Shown here one piece after another: positions 8,665 through 18,865 of a stretch of DNA of 64,000 nucleotides. The number at the start of each line of letters is the position of its first letter. Within the stretch, counting starts at the first letter, position 1. The position numbers and the translations under genes were made by a program. The notes under the pieces were generated by a model, which saw nothing but the letters and a program-made list of their open reading frames with translations, was not told the DNA's origin and did not search any database. The stretch spans positions 1,302,001 to 1,366,000 of the forward strand of contig NZ_CP113067.1 in the NCBI RefSeq assembly GCF_026625865.1. The letters are read 5' to 3'. This DNA is from Microbacterium sp. SL75. GTDB taxonomy: Bacteria; Actinomycetota; Actinomycetes; Actinomycetales; Microbacteriaceae.

Positions 8665-10064
8665 TCAACCGATCACCACCCGGGGGCGGCTGCGTACCGC
8701 GTCGGAGATGCGCAGAAGGAACGCCACGATGATCCAGTTCGCGATCAGCGACGAGCCGCCGGCCGCGAGGAACGGGGTCGTGAGGCCGGTCAGCGGGATC
8801 ACGCGGGTGACGCCGCCGACCATGATGAACACCTGCAGGGCGATGGTGAACGAGAAGCCCGTGGCGAGCAGCTTGCCGAAGTCGTCCTGACCGGCCAGGC
8901 CGATGCGGATGCCGCGGCTGGTGAACACCATGTAGAGCGCGAGGATCGCGAACAGGCCGACCAGGCCGAGCTCCTCGCCGAGGCTCGGCACGATGTAGTC
9001 GCTCTGCGACAGCGGGGTGATGTAGGGACGACCCTGGCCGAGCCCGGTGCCGAACAGGCCGCCGTGCGCGAGGCCGAAGATACCCTGCACGAGCTGGTAG
9101 CTGCCGCCGTCGCGGTTGATGACCTCGGGGTCGAAGGCGCTCAGCCAGTTGGCGAAGCGGCCGTTGACGTAGGGGAGGACTCGGGATGCCAGGAACGCAC
9201 CGCTCGCGACCAGCACGAGGCCGATCAGCACCCAGCTCGTCTTGCCGGTGGCGACGTAGAGCATCGCCACGAACATGCCGAAGATCAGCAAGCCCGTGCC
9301 GAGGTCGCGCTGGAGCACGATGATGCCGAGCGAGACGAGCCAGATGATCAGCACCGGGCCGAGTTCGCGAGCGCGCGGCCAGGTCATGAAGAGGAAGCGC
9401 GTGCCGGTCGAGGTGAGGCTCTCCCGCGTGCGCACGAGGTACCCGGCGAAGAAGATCGCCAGGCAGATCTTGGCCAGCTCGCCCGGCTGGAACGACACGA
9501 AGCCGAGCGACACCCACACGTCGGCGTTCTGGTCGGTGCCGAGGCCCGGCACGAACGGCAGCAGCAGGAGCAGGATGCCCACGAGGCCGAAGAGGTAGGT
9601 GTACCGGAACAGCACGCGGTAGTTGCGGACGAAGATCAGCACGGCGAGGGCTGCGACCATCGCGATGGCCGCCCAGGCGATCTGGCGGTTGCCCGTGGCA
9701 TCCCACCCGCTCGCCTTCTCGGCGAGGTCGATGCGGTAGATCATCGCGATGCCGAGACCGGTGAGGACGGTGGCGATCGGCAGCACGAAGGGGTCGGCGT
9801 CGCGGGCGCGCAGGCGCAGCACCACGTGCATCACGAGGGCGAGCACAGCGGGGATCGCCGCGATGGTGAGGTAGCCGGTCTCGACCGTGTTGTTCACGCC
9901 GAGCTGGACCAGCACGACGGCGCCGCCGTAGACGATGATCGCGAACAGGAGCAGACCGAGCTCGCGATTGCGCTGCTTGGCGGGGACGCGGATCTTCTTC
10001 AGCGCGCGCATGACGGCCGTGTCGGTGGACACGGAGTCACCGGATCGGGTGAGCTTCTGATCGG

Positions 10065-10068
<4 letters not shown>
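8665..10068 (-). CDS. rodA: RodA/FtsW family peptidoglycan glycosyltransferase
   Basis: SEDS-family polymerase that extends glycan strands from lipid II, paired here with PbpA. 467 residues with about ten to twelve membrane segments; an N-terminal cytoplasmic tail of ~35 residues precedes the first. SEDS signatures visible include the QPGELAK block and GLGQGRPYITPLSQSDYI in the large loop. The ATG at 10068 is chosen because it overlaps the pstP stop (ATGA); the open frame upstream runs antisense-like through pstP with no family sequence. Confidence 0.95.
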
Positions 10069-11303
<1,235 letters not shown>

Positions 11304-11312
11304 GGGGGAGGG

Positions 11313-11852
11313 TTACTTCCTCAACTCGAACGTCGTGGCGCCGACCTTGATCGGAGCACCCACCTTGACCTGTACCGGCGCTGCCACGCGGACGCCGTCG
11401 TGCGAGGTGCCGTTCGTCGAATCGAGGTCTTGCAGCATCCACTGCTCCCCCCACAGCACGAGGCGGGCGTGATGGCTGGAGGTGTAGTCGTCGCGGATGA
11501 CGAGACCCGACTCGCTGGAGCGGCCGATCGTCAGCGGCTCGGTGCCCAGCGGCAGCTCGAGCCCGGCTTTGGGGCCGCTCGTGATGACGATGCGCGAGAC
11601 CGCCGACGTGGTCGCGAGCCCCCCGGCGGGCGCGGGGGTGGGAGCGGCGGGACGCTTGACCTGCGTGGTCACCGCGTCGGGCGAGGAGGTGGGAGCGGCT
11701 GCCGCCGGGGCAGCGGATGCCGAGGGCTCGGGGAGCTTGCGCACCTTGACGCCGAAGAGGTCGGCGCGCAGCGAGTACACGACGCCGAACACGAAGAACC
11801 ACAGCAGGACGAGGAACCCGCCCTGCAGAAGGAGGAGAGTCAGCTGACTCAT
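11313..11852 (-). CDS. fhaB: FHA domain protein FhaB (FipA)
   Basis: Phosphothreonine-binding adaptor of 179 residues. An N-terminal membrane helix (LTLLLLQGGFLVLLWFFVF) is followed by an Ala/Pro-rich linker and a C-terminal FHA domain. The domain shows the R-S-S-H-N pattern: IGRSSESGLVIRDDYTSSHH, then DLDSTNGT. In mycobacteria FhaB is a PknA/PknB substrate that binds FtsZ and FtsQ. The ATG at 11852 overlaps the fhaA stop (ATGA). Confidence 0.93.
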   Translation of the reverse strand: MSQLTLLLLQGGFLVLLWFFVFGVVYSLRADLFGVKVRKLPEPSASAAPAAAAPTSSPDAVTTQVKRPAAPTPAPAGGLATTSAVSRIVITSGPKAGLELPLGTEPLTIGRSSESGLVIRDDYTSSHHARLVLWGEQWMLQDLDSTNGTSHDGVRVAAPVQVKVGAPIKVGATTFELRK

Positions 11853-12586
11853 GAAAGGGGTCCCCGTTCCCGGACGTCGAAGATGCTCGTGGCGTCGGAC
11901 GCCGAAGAGCGTCGCGGCGGCTGGGCCTGAGCGACCACACGGAACACGATATTGGTGCGTCCGATCGAGATCGTCGAATCGGGCGGAAGAGCGGCCTCGG
12001 AGACCTTGCGACCGTTCAGGGTCGTGCCGTTGGTGGAACCGAGGTCGCGCACCATGGCGCGCTCGCCGTCCCACAGGATCTCGACGTGCTTGCGGCTCGT
12101 CCCGGCATCGGGGATCGTGATGTCGGCGTCGCTGCCACGACCGATCACCGTGCGGGCGGATGTCAGCGGGTGACGGGTGCCGTCGATGTCGACGACTCCG
12201 CGCCAGGCGACCTGGCCCTCGGTGGTCTGCGAGTCCACGCGCAGCGTGCCCGTGGACAGGGAGCCGTCGCGCTCGATCGAGATGGCGACGGGGCCGGCGA
12301 ACGAGTAGCCCTGCGTGCGGGCGTGCTTCTTGACCAGGGTGTCGAGCTCGGCGACCAGGGTCGAGCCGAGCGCGCTCATCTTCTCGTCGTCGGCGGGGGA
12401 GAGGCGCACCGCGAAGGTGTTCGGCGCGAGGATGCGCTCACGCGTGACGACGACGGCCTTCTTGTCGAGTTCGCTGCGCAGAGCGGACGCGATCTCCACC
12501 GGCTGGATGCCACTGCGGAAGGTCTTGGCGAACGCACCGTTGACGGCGCGTTCGAGACCCTTCTCAAAACTGTCGAGTAGCCCCAC
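11849..12586 (-). CDS. fhaA: FHA domain protein FhaA (DUF3662 + FHA)
   Basis: Cytoplasmic adaptor of 245 residues. The N-terminal ~125 residues are a DUF3662 domain (MGLLDSFEKGLERAVNGAFA start is typical); the C-terminal FHA domain has IGRGSDADITIPDAGTSRKH and DLGSTNGTTLNGRKV. It binds phosphorylated partners of the PknB system, such as the lipid II flippase MurJ in mycobacteria. The GTG start is fixed by AAGGAG 6 nt upstream. First gene of the leftward operon. The linker is much shorter than in M. tuberculosis FhaA (527 aa). Confidence 0.93.
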   Translation of the reverse strand: MGLLDSFEKGLERAVNGAFAKTFRSGIQPVEIASALRSELDKKAVVVTRERILAPNTFAVRLSPADDEKMSALGSTLVAELDTLVKKHARTQGYSFAGPVAISIERDGSLSTGTLRVDSQTTEGQVAWRGVVDIDGTRHPLTSARTVIGRGSDADITIPDAGTSRKHVEILWDGERAMVRDLGSTNGTTLNGRKVSEAALPPDSTISIGRTNIVFRVVAQAQPPRRSSASDATSIFDVRERGPLS

Positions 12587-12740
12587 GAGACTCCTTCAGG
12601 CAGGCAGACCAGTAGGCACATCGTAGTCAGCGCGGCTGGGGAGGTCATGGACGCGGGCTTCGGAGCCGCGTTTCGTGACCTGGTGGCCGCCGTGATATTC
12701 TCGGGAAGTTGGTCGCGTGGCATCCTCAATGCCGCGCAAC

Positions 12741-12824
12741 GCGCGAGTGGCGGAATAGGTAGACGCGCTGGCTTCAGGTGCCAGTGCCCGCAAGGGCGTG
12801 GGGGTTCAAGTCCCCCCTCGCGCA
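12741..12824 (+). tRNA. leuT: tRNA-Leu (anticodon CAG)
   Basis: An 84-nt class II tRNA. Acceptor stem GCGCGAG pairs with CTCGCGC at 12817-12823; anticodon stem CTGGC/GCCAG encloses a loop with CAG; a variable arm (GTGCCCGCAAGGGCGT region) precedes the GTTCAAG T-loop. The 3' CCA is not encoded. It reads CUG codons. A tRNA-Leu(CAG) follows fhaA in M. tuberculosis as well. Confidence 0.97.
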
Positions 12825-12831
12825 CACAACG

Positions 12832-12866
12832 AAGAAGGGCCTCGGATTTACTCCGGGGCCCTTCTT
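12832..12866. terminator. bidirectional hairpin after tRNA-Leu
   Basis: AAGAAGGGCC (12832-12841) pairs perfectly with GGCCCTTCTT (12857-12866), with further CGGA/TCCG pairing inside. It lies between the tRNA and the convergent flavocytochrome gene and should stop transcription from both sides. Confidence 0.8.
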
Positions 12867-12886
12867 GCACGTTCGGGGCGTGACGA

Positions 12887-14296
12887 TCACACGAATCTCT
12901 CGACGTGGATCTGCTGGTCTTTCACGCCCGCGGCCCTCGCGTCGCGGACGACCAGATCCGCCCACTCTGCGGGCCCGCAGACGAAGAGGTCCGACGCCTG
13001 CAGCTCGGGGAAGACCGAGGCGATGGTCGCCCCTCGCTCGATCGCCTCGAGCGGCATCCACGACGATTCCTCGGCGGGCCGGCTGCCGATCATCTCGATG
13101 ACCGCGCCGCCGGCGTCCTGGACGAGGCTGCTCGTCTCGTCCCAGAGGAAGGTCTGCGAGCGGTCGGTCGCACGCAGAACGACCGTCGCCTCGCCCGGGC
13201 GCAGTCCGGTGTCTTCGAGCAGCGCACGTGCGGGGGTGACGCCGATCCCGGCGGCGACGACGGCCAGGCGCGGGGCAGTGCGGGCGGCATCCGTGAAGAT
13301 CCCGTACGGGCCCGCGACGGAGACCTTCGTTCCGGGCCGCAGCTGAGCGAGACGCTCCGTTCCGCGGCCGAGCGCGCGGACGGTGAGGCGGGCGCTCGTG
13401 TCGGTCGGCACCGCGGAGAACGAGATCGGGTGCGCGTGCCACCACGTGCCGCGACTCCAGAAGCGCCAGTTCGCGTACTGCCCACCTCGGGCGCTCAGCC
13501 GCGACAGGCCGCGGCCGGAGAGATGGATCGAGAAGACGTCCGGGGCGAGGGTCTCGACGCCGGCGACGCGAAGCTGGTGCTCTTCCGTGGCGAGCAGCGG
13601 GGCGGCGAAACGGAACCACGCGATCGAGCCGAACGCCAGAACGTAGAGGCAGATCCAGTACACGCTCTGCGGCGTACTGCCGGAGAGAACCTGGCCGGCT
13701 GAGAGCTGATGAGGCACCGCCACCAGAACGGCGGCATAGCTGACGAGATGGATCGCGTGCCAGGCTTCGTAGGCGAGTCGGAGACGCACGACGACGAGAG
13801 AGGTCACGACGACGAGCACCAGGAGGCAGCTGCCGAGCAGCGCCAGGAGCATGTCGGCCCCCGAATAGAGGGACAGCGTCTGGTGCCAGAGCGACAGACC
13901 GTCTCGGAGAGAGTAGCCCACGGTGAGCAGCGCGCCGTGGCCCAGGACGAGGTACACCGCGGGCTTGCCGAGGCGGCGGTGCAACCTCATCGCGGCGTCT
14001 TGCCCGAAGGTGCGGTCCACCCAGGGGATGCGGGCGGCGAGCACGAGCATGAGCAGCAGCAGGTCGGTGCCGATGAGGCCCGTCACGATCCCCGCGGCCG
14101 TGACCGCGCTCGCGAGATCGGTCACCTGCGCGGGTCGCCCGGACCCCAGGAACAGCATCACGGCGACGACGACGGAGACCCAGCAGAGGGCGATCAGAGC
14201 GACCTCGGCACGCTCTCGTCGGCGAACGGAACGGTCGCGGTCCCGTTGCGTCGTTCCGAGAGACGGTGAACCATTCGGTCGGGTGGTGCTGCTCAT
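12887..14296 (-). CDS. ferric reductase-like transmembrane flavoprotein
   Basis: Membrane oxidoreductase of 469 residues. The N-terminal half has about six membrane helices with His residues suited to haem ligation (LHRRLGK, LGHGALL, WHAIHL), a ferric-reductase-like/NOX-type domain. The C-terminal half is a ferredoxin-NADP reductase module: GRGLSRLSARGGQYANWRF for FAD, AGIGVTPARALL for NAD(P)H, and VCGPAEW near the end. ATG at 14296 is chosen for its GGAGG site 7 nt upstream; an earlier in-frame ATG has none. Electron acceptor and substrate cannot be read from sequence. It stands alone. Confidence 0.85.
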   Translation of the reverse strand: MSSTTRPNGSPSLGTTQRDRDRSVRRRERAEVALIALCWVSVVVAVMLFLGSGRPAQVTDLASAVTAAGIVTGLIGTDLLLLMLVLAARIPWVDRTFGQDAAMRLHRRLGKPAVYLVLGHGALLTVGYSLRDGLSLWHQTLSLYSGADMLLALLGSCLLVLVVVTSLVVVRLRLAYEAWHAIHLVSYAAVLVAVPHQLSAGQVLSGSTPQSVYWICLYVLAFGSIAWFRFAAPLLATEEHQLRVAGVETLAPDVFSIHLSGRGLSRLSARGGQYANWRFWSRGTWWHAHPISFSAVPTDTSARLTVRALGRGTERLAQLRPGTKVSVAGPYGIFTDAARTAPRLAVVAAGIGVTPARALLEDTGLRPGEATVVLRATDRSQTFLWDETSSLVQDAGGAVIEMIGSRPAEESSWMPLEAIERGATIASVFPELQASDLFVCGPAEWADLVVRDARAAGVKDQQIHVERFV

Positions 14297-14522
14297 GGGG
14301 CGTCCTCCGGTCGGGACGGGGCGCGCCGGCCTCTCCCAGTCTCGCATCCCGTGCTCGGTCGATCGCCGGCCGGACGACGCCGTTCGCGCGGACGCGCGAC
14401 TGCACCAGAAATGCGCGTCTTACGCAACCCACCCCCTGAATCTCGTTCCTGAGAGGAAGCTGGATGCAACGAGAGTCCCGCCTCGAGCGGGCATCGGTTC
14501 ACACTCGCGAAAGGAACACATC

Positions 14523-14789
14523 ATGGGATTCTTCGGATTTCTTCTCCTCGGCCTCATCGCCGGCGCCATCGCCAAGCTGATCCTCCCCGGCAAGCAGGGT
14601 GGCGGCTGGTTCATCACGCTGCTGCTCGGCGTCGTGGGCGCTCTGCTCGGCGGGTTCCTGGGTGGTCTGCTCTTCAACGCTCCGCTGCAGGACTTCTTCT
14701 CGATCCAGACGTGGCTGCTCGCGATCGGTGGTTCGATCATCGTTCTGCTCATCTACGGCCTCATCGTGGGTCGTCGCGCCGCGCGCTAA
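14523..14789 (+). CDS. GlsB/YeaQ/YmgE-family small membrane protein
   Basis: An 88-residue, Gly-rich transglycosylase-associated-type membrane protein with three hydrophobic helices. The GLIAGAIAKLILPGK start and the GxxGALLGGFLGG middle are family hallmarks. Members are linked to general stress responses; the biochemical role is unknown. AAAGGA lies 8 nt before the ATG. The 226-bp upstream gap holds the promoter of this gene and that of the divergent flavoprotein; a small CCCGC/GCGGG hairpin lies at about 14481-14496. Confidence 0.9.
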   Translation: MGFFGFLLLGLIAGAIAKLILPGKQGGGWFITLLLGVVGALLGGFLGGLLFNAPLQDFFSIQTWLLAIGGSIIVLLIYGLIVGRRAAR

Positions 14790-14799
14790 CCTCGCAGCG

Positions 14800-14836
14800 A
14801 AAGGCCCGGGGCGATTGGACCGCGCCCCGGGCCTTT
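14800..14836 (+). terminator. GC-rich hairpin terminator after the GlsB-type gene
   Basis: AAAGGCCCGGGGCG (14800-14813) pairs along all 14 bases with CGCCCCGGGCCTTT (14823-14836) around a 9-nt loop, starting 11 nt after the stop codon. No long U-tract follows, as is usual in high-GC Actinobacteria. Confidence 0.75.
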
Positions 14837-14872
14837 CCGCGTCTTCGGCCGTCACCCGCTTTACTGGGCGGG

Positions 14873-15871
14873 ATGCCGAAACACCGCCGCTTCCCTTTCC
14901 TCCTCGCTCTCGCGGGGGGATCGGTGGCGGCGTTTGTCGTGGTGTGGCCGCAGGGGGTCGGCATCCATCGCCTGCCTCTCGTGGCCAACGCGATCTCGCT
15001 GCGCGCATTGCTCGCTCTGGGCTTCGGGGTCGCCGCCCTGCTGGTCGCAGGCGTCGCGGTCTGGCGTCGGCGATGGGGAGTGGCCGCCGCCCTCTCGATC
15101 GCGCTCGCCATGGCGTCCGTGGGCAACGGGGCGGTGCTGCTCGCTCGCGGCGGGGGAGCGCCCGTGCAGCCGGGTGAGCTCACGATCGCCGCCTGGAACA
15201 CGTACGGCGGTTCGGTCACGCCCGAGACCATCGCCCGGATGGTTCGGGAGACCGGTGCCGACGTCGTCAGCCTCCCCGAGACCGATGCGGTCGCGGCGGC
15301 CGAGGTAGCCGGCATCCTGGATCGCGAGGGCATCTCGATGGCGCACGACACGGTCGCGGCGGCACCGGACGGCGAGGTCATCCCCACCTCGATTCTGATC
15401 TCCCGCGCTCTCGGTGAGTACGAGCTCGACGCCGACGCGGGTTCCACTGTCGGCCTGCCGAGCGGGGTGTGGAGGTCGGTCGACGGCTCGGGTCCGATCC
15501 TCGTCGCGGCCCACCCCATGCCACCCCTGCCGGGCGTCACCGATCGCTGGGAGCTCGGCCTCGGATGGATCGCGGACAGGTGCACCGACAGCGACGTCAT
15601 CGTCGCGGGCGATCTCAACTCCACGGTCGATCATTTCGCCGGTCTCGGCGTTGACGGGGCGACGATCGGCGGATGCCGTGATGCCGCCGCCGAAGCGGGT
15701 TCGGCCGCCGCGGGAACCTGGCCCGTGCGGCTGCCCGTCGGCCTCGCCGCGCCGATCGATCATGTGCTGGTCGGCTCGGCGTGGAGGGTGAACGGCTTCG
15801 CCGTCCTCGACGGTTTCGACGACGCGGGCACTGATCACCGCCCCATCGTCGCGACGCTCACGCCGCAGTGA
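14873..15871 (+). CDS. membrane-anchored endonuclease/exonuclease/phosphatase family protein
   Basis: 332 residues: three N-terminal membrane helices (about 8-100) then an extracytoplasmic DNase I-like fold domain. The fold signature appears as LTIAAWNTYGG (Asn), DVVSLPET (metal Glu), VIVAGDLNST (Asp/Asn) and TDHRPIVATL (terminal His). Families of this layout include phosphodiesterases and nucleases acting on nucleic acids or phospholipids; the substrate is not evident. The ATG at 14873 follows GGGCGGG. Its 3' end overlaps the convergent gene at 15858-16190 by 14 bp. Confidence 0.82.
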   Translation: MPKHRRFPFLLALAGGSVAAFVVVWPQGVGIHRLPLVANAISLRALLALGFGVAALLVAGVAVWRRRWGVAAALSIALAMASVGNGAVLLARGGGAPVQPGELTIAAWNTYGGSVTPETIARMVRETGADVVSLPETDAVAAAEVAGILDREGISMAHDTVAAAPDGEVIPTSILISRALGEYELDADAGSTVGLPSGVWRSVDGSGPILVAAHPMPPLPGVTDRWELGLGWIADRCTDSDVIVAGDLNSTVDHFAGLGVDGATIGGCRDAAAEAGSAAAGTWPVRLPVGLAAPIDHVLVGSAWRVNGFAVLDGFDDAGTDHRPIVATLTPQ

Positions 15872-16190
15872 CACCTCGGTCCACACGGGAATTGTGGACG
15901 GCGACCGAGATCGCGTAGGGGGCGACGAAAACAACGGCGAAGAACGCACCCGCCAGGACCGCGGCGGTCCAGGGCCCCGTGTCGACGGCGCCCGTTGTCA
16001 TACCGGCCCCGAACATCGCGAGGCCCGTCCCGAAGGCACGGGCCGCGACGGCGCGACCCGGAGCATTGCGGGGATTCGCCCACATCGGCAGGCGTTCGTC
16101 GCGGTAGGCCCGCAGTGTCAGCCGGATCGACCAGAACCACAGGATCGCGCCGACGACGGTGAAGATGCTCCACGCCCATTCGCTCGTCAT
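15858..16190 (-). CDS. hypothetical membrane protein
   Basis: A 110-residue protein with three predicted membrane helices (about residues 4-24, 50-66 and 74-97) and a basic segment after the first (TLRAYRDERLPMWANPRNAP). No conserved catalytic residues are seen and the family is not recognised. ATG 16190 is taken over an upstream start because GGTGGAG precedes it closely. It converges on the exonuclease-like gene with a 14-bp overlap. Confidence 0.65.
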   Translation of the reverse strand: MTSEWAWSIFTVVGAILWFWSIRLTLRAYRDERLPMWANPRNAPGRAVAARAFGTGLAMFGAGMTTGAVDTGPWTAAVLAGAFFAVVFVAPYAISVAVHNSRVDRGVTAA

Positions 16191-16404
16191 CGCTCCACCC
16201 CAACACGGCATCGCCGCGAGGTCAACGATCGCCGCGAGCCGCGCGGGGCCGCCCCCAACAAGTTCGACCCCGCGCGGAATGCGGCAGCGGAGTCCCCTCA
16301 CGCTGTGCCCTCAGTGTGCCCCCGATCGACATCGGGCGCTCGCCGCGGCCGGCCCGGGCACACGTGGCGGAGGGGAAGGGGTCCGGCGATTTCATCCGAT
16401 CGGA

Positions 16405-17082
16405 CTACGACCGGGGGCGTGGAAGCCCGTTGCGCACTCCCCAGAGGGCGAGCTGTGTGCGGTCGTCGAGATCCAGCTTGCGCAGCGCCGAGGCGGTCTG
16501 ACTGCGGACCGTGTTCACTGAGACGCTCAGTCTCTTCGCGATGTCGTCGGTCGAGGTGACTCCGCTGCTGAGCAACCCCACGACCCTGCGTTCCGCGGCC
16601 GTCAGCAGAGCCACCTGCTCCGGCTCGGCGGGAGCGCTGCGCGCTTCGCGCAGTTCGCGGATCAGTCTCGGGGCGACGCGGGGAGAGATCGTGGCCGTTC
16701 CGGCCGCCGCCCCGCGGATGACCGGCAGCAGCTGATCGCTGTCGTGCCCCTTCAGCAGGTAGCCGCTCGCGCCGGCCTCGATGGCGTCGACGACGAACGC
16801 GTCGGAGACCTCGCTCGTGAGCAGGATCACGCGGCATCCGCCCTGCTCGTCCGCCGTGATCAGGCGCGTGGCCTCGATTCCGTTCATGCCGGGCATGTGC
16901 AGGTCCATGAGCACGACATCGGCGCGCTCCGCGTGGGCGAGCACCACGGCGTCGCGGCCGTTGGATGCCTCGCCCGCGACGCGAATGCCCGTGGCGTTCT
17001 CGAGCCGGAGCCGGATGCCGCGGCGCACGGTGCGGTTGTCGTCGACGATCAGGACCCGGATGTCGTTGCCGGCCGTCGTCAC
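16405..17082 (-). CDS. NarL/LuxR-family response regulator
   Basis: Transcription regulator of a two-component system (225 aa). The receiver domain runs from IRVLIVDDNRTVRRG, with the acceptor Asp in VVLMDLHMPGMNG and a switch Lys in GYLLKG. The C-terminal LuxR helix-turn-helix contains LTAAERRVVGLLSSGVTSTD and SVNTVRSQ. The GTG at 17082 overlaps the stop of the partner kinase gene (GTGA), deciding the start and showing co-translation. Targets are not indicated by neighbours. Confidence 0.9.
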   Translation of the reverse strand: MTTAGNDIRVLIVDDNRTVRRGIRLRLENATGIRVAGEASNGRDAVVLAHAERADVVLMDLHMPGMNGIEATRLITADEQGGCRVILLTSEVSDAFVVDAIEAGASGYLLKGHDSDQLLPVIRGAAAGTATISPRVAPRLIRELREARSAPAEPEQVALLTAAERRVVGLLSSGVTSTDDIAKRLSVSVNTVRSQTASALRKLDLDDRTQLALWGVRNGLPRPRS

Positions 17083-18383
17083 GGCGTCAGAAGGGGGGTC
17101 GTGGGCTCGTAGGCCGTCAGAGGTGCCTCCATGATGACCGCCCATCCGCCCGTCGAGACGGGGCCCGCGGTGAGGGAACCGTGCAGGAGGTCGACGCGCT
17201 CGGCCATTCCCGTGAGGCCCCACCCGAGTCCGGCGGGGAGATCGGAGGGCGCGGAGGCCCGGCCGGCCTCGTTGCCGACGGCCACTCTGATCGATGTCGG
17301 CGAGACGCGCACGTCGACCGACACGGGCGCGCCGGGGGCGTGCTTGCAGGCGTTGGTCAGGGCTTCCTGGACGACGCGGTAGGCGGTCGTAGAGACCATC
17401 GCGGGGAGGTCGTCGACGGCCGCGTGGACGCGGGCGACCACGTGCATCCCCCGCGACGACCAGTAGTCGAGCAGCTCGTCGAGAAAGCGGAGGTCGAGGG
17501 TCGGTTCGGCGCGCGCGTCGCTCTCGGCGCGCAGGTCGCGCAGCGCCGCATAGAGGCTGGCTGAGGCGAAACGGCCCTCTGCGCGCATCTCGGCGATGAG
17601 GGCGGCGGCCTGATCGGCGTCGAGCACGTCGATGTCGACCGCCGCGTCAGCCAGGGAGAGGAGACCGGCGAGATGCTGACCGGCGACGTCGTGCAGCTCT
17701 TGGGCGATGCGCGCCCGCTCGCGCATGCGCGCCCTCTCGAGCTCGGCCTCGTGCTCGGCTGCGGCGGCGGCGAGTTCTGCGCGCGCTCGCCGCAGTCTGT
17801 TCATGCGCCGAGCCCACCAGATTCCGAGCGCTGCGGCACCGGCCACGGGGGCGGCGAAGGCGAGCCCGGAACTCAGGACGAAGCTCCACGCGACGGCGGG
17901 CGGCGCCCCGGTGGACGTCGACCAGAGGGACAGGATGCCGACGGCTACGCCGATCACCGCGAGCGTCCACCCGATGGCCGCCGCGGCGCGCCTCTGGGCG
18001 GCGAGGAAGAACACGGCCACGCCGACGACGAGGGGGAGGGCGCCGAGCCAGCGCGGGACCTCGAGCCCGGCGACCAGAGCGAGGTAGCAGGCAGTCGTCC
18101 CCAGCACGGCGACGAGGGGGACCCGGGCGGACAGGAGCAGGAAGGCGCTCTGCGCGGCGCACCCGGCGATCACGAGCGCGATCACCACACCGAACGGGAT
18201 GCGGTAATCCCAGACGATGTCGCCCTGGAGGACGGCGGAGAGAGGGTCGGACAGCGCCTGGACGACGGTGACGAGGAACACGATGGCGACGAAGGCCACC
18301 ATCGCCCGGGGACGGTTCAGGACGCGGGTGAAGCTCTCGGCATCCACCATCCGGGGGTTCGAATCTTCGTCACTCGTCGGCAC
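17079..18383 (-). CDS. NarL-type sensor histidine kinase
   Basis: 434 residues. About six or seven N-terminal membrane helices (~25-190) form a membrane sensor, followed by a coiled linker rich in Arg/Glu and a HisKA_3 dimerisation block, RARIAQELHDVAGQHLAGL, with the phospho-accepting His. The ATPase domain has the N-box in LTNACKHAPG and a G-box in GLGWGLTGMAERV. It is co-transcribed with the response regulator at 16405. The GTG start is 6 nt behind a TAGAGT hexamer lying in the end of the preceding gene. Confidence 0.9.
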   Translation of the reverse strand: MPTSDEDSNPRMVDAESFTRVLNRPRAMVAFVAIVFLVTVVQALSDPLSAVLQGDIVWDYRIPFGVVIALVIAGCAAQSAFLLLSARVPLVAVLGTTACYLALVAGLEVPRWLGALPLVVGVAVFFLAAQRRAAAAIGWTLAVIGVAVGILSLWSTSTGAPPAVAWSFVLSSGLAFAAPVAGAAALGIWWARRMNRLRRARAELAAAAAEHEAELERARMRERARIAQELHDVAGQHLAGLLSLADAAVDIDVLDADQAAALIAEMRAEGRFASASLYAALRDLRAESDARAEPTLDLRFLDELLDYWSSRGMHVVARVHAAVDDLPAMVSTTAYRVVQEALTNACKHAPGAPVSVDVRVSPTSIRVAVGNEAGRASAPSDLPAGLGWGLTGMAERVDLLHGSLTAGPVSTGGWAVIMEAPLTAYEPTTPLLTP

Positions 18384-18387
18384 CGCG

Positions 18388-18816
18388 TCACTCTAACGTC
18401 GGCGGCAGCACGTAGACCACGTCGTCGCCGTCGCGCCCGTGCTCGACGAAACCGATGCGGGCGAGGACGGCGTGCGAGGGTTCGTCGTCGGCGGACACGC
18501 ACGCGTAGAGGGGGCGTTCCGCCTCGCGGGCCGTGAGCAGACCCAGGGCTTCGGTGGGAGCGTCGCCGTGCGCGGAGGGAGAGACGGCGAGGAGGATCTC
18601 GCGGTCGCCGTCGACGTCGAGCGCCGCGGCGACCCCGACCACGGAGCCGTCCTCGACGACGACGTGCGCGTCGACCTTGTCGTCCGCCGCCCATGCGTCG
18701 AAGGTCTCGCGATCCGCGAACGCCGCTCGGGGCCACGCGGAGGTGCTCGCCGACACCGCCTGGAAAGCGGCATCCCGATCGTGGTTTCCAAGGTCTCGCA
18801 GCTCGATGTGGGGCAT
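18388..18816 (-). CDS. GNAT-like acetyltransferase domain protein
   Basis: A 142-residue protein that looks like a compact GNAT fold: an N-terminal helix region, a central beta sheet (AHVVVEDGSVVGVAAALDV), and a C-terminal ACVSADDEPSHAVLARIGF block that matches the final motif of GNAT enzymes (N/S-x-x-S-x-x-V/L-x-x-x-x-GF). The usual acetyl-CoA loop Q/RxxGxG/A is not obvious, so activity is uncertain. ATG 18816 has TAGCGT 6 nt upstream, a leaderless arrangement. Confidence 0.65.
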   Translation of the reverse strand: MPHIELRDLGNHDRDAAFQAVSASTSAWPRAAFADRETFDAWAADDKVDAHVVVEDGSVVGVAAALDVDGDREILLAVSPSAHGDAPTEALGLLTAREAERPLYACVSADDEPSHAVLARIGFVEHGRDGDDVVYVLPPTLE

Positions 18817-18865
18817 GGCGTCACGCTAACGGGCGCGGGCGGAGTCGGTCGCGGCTCTTGTGCGG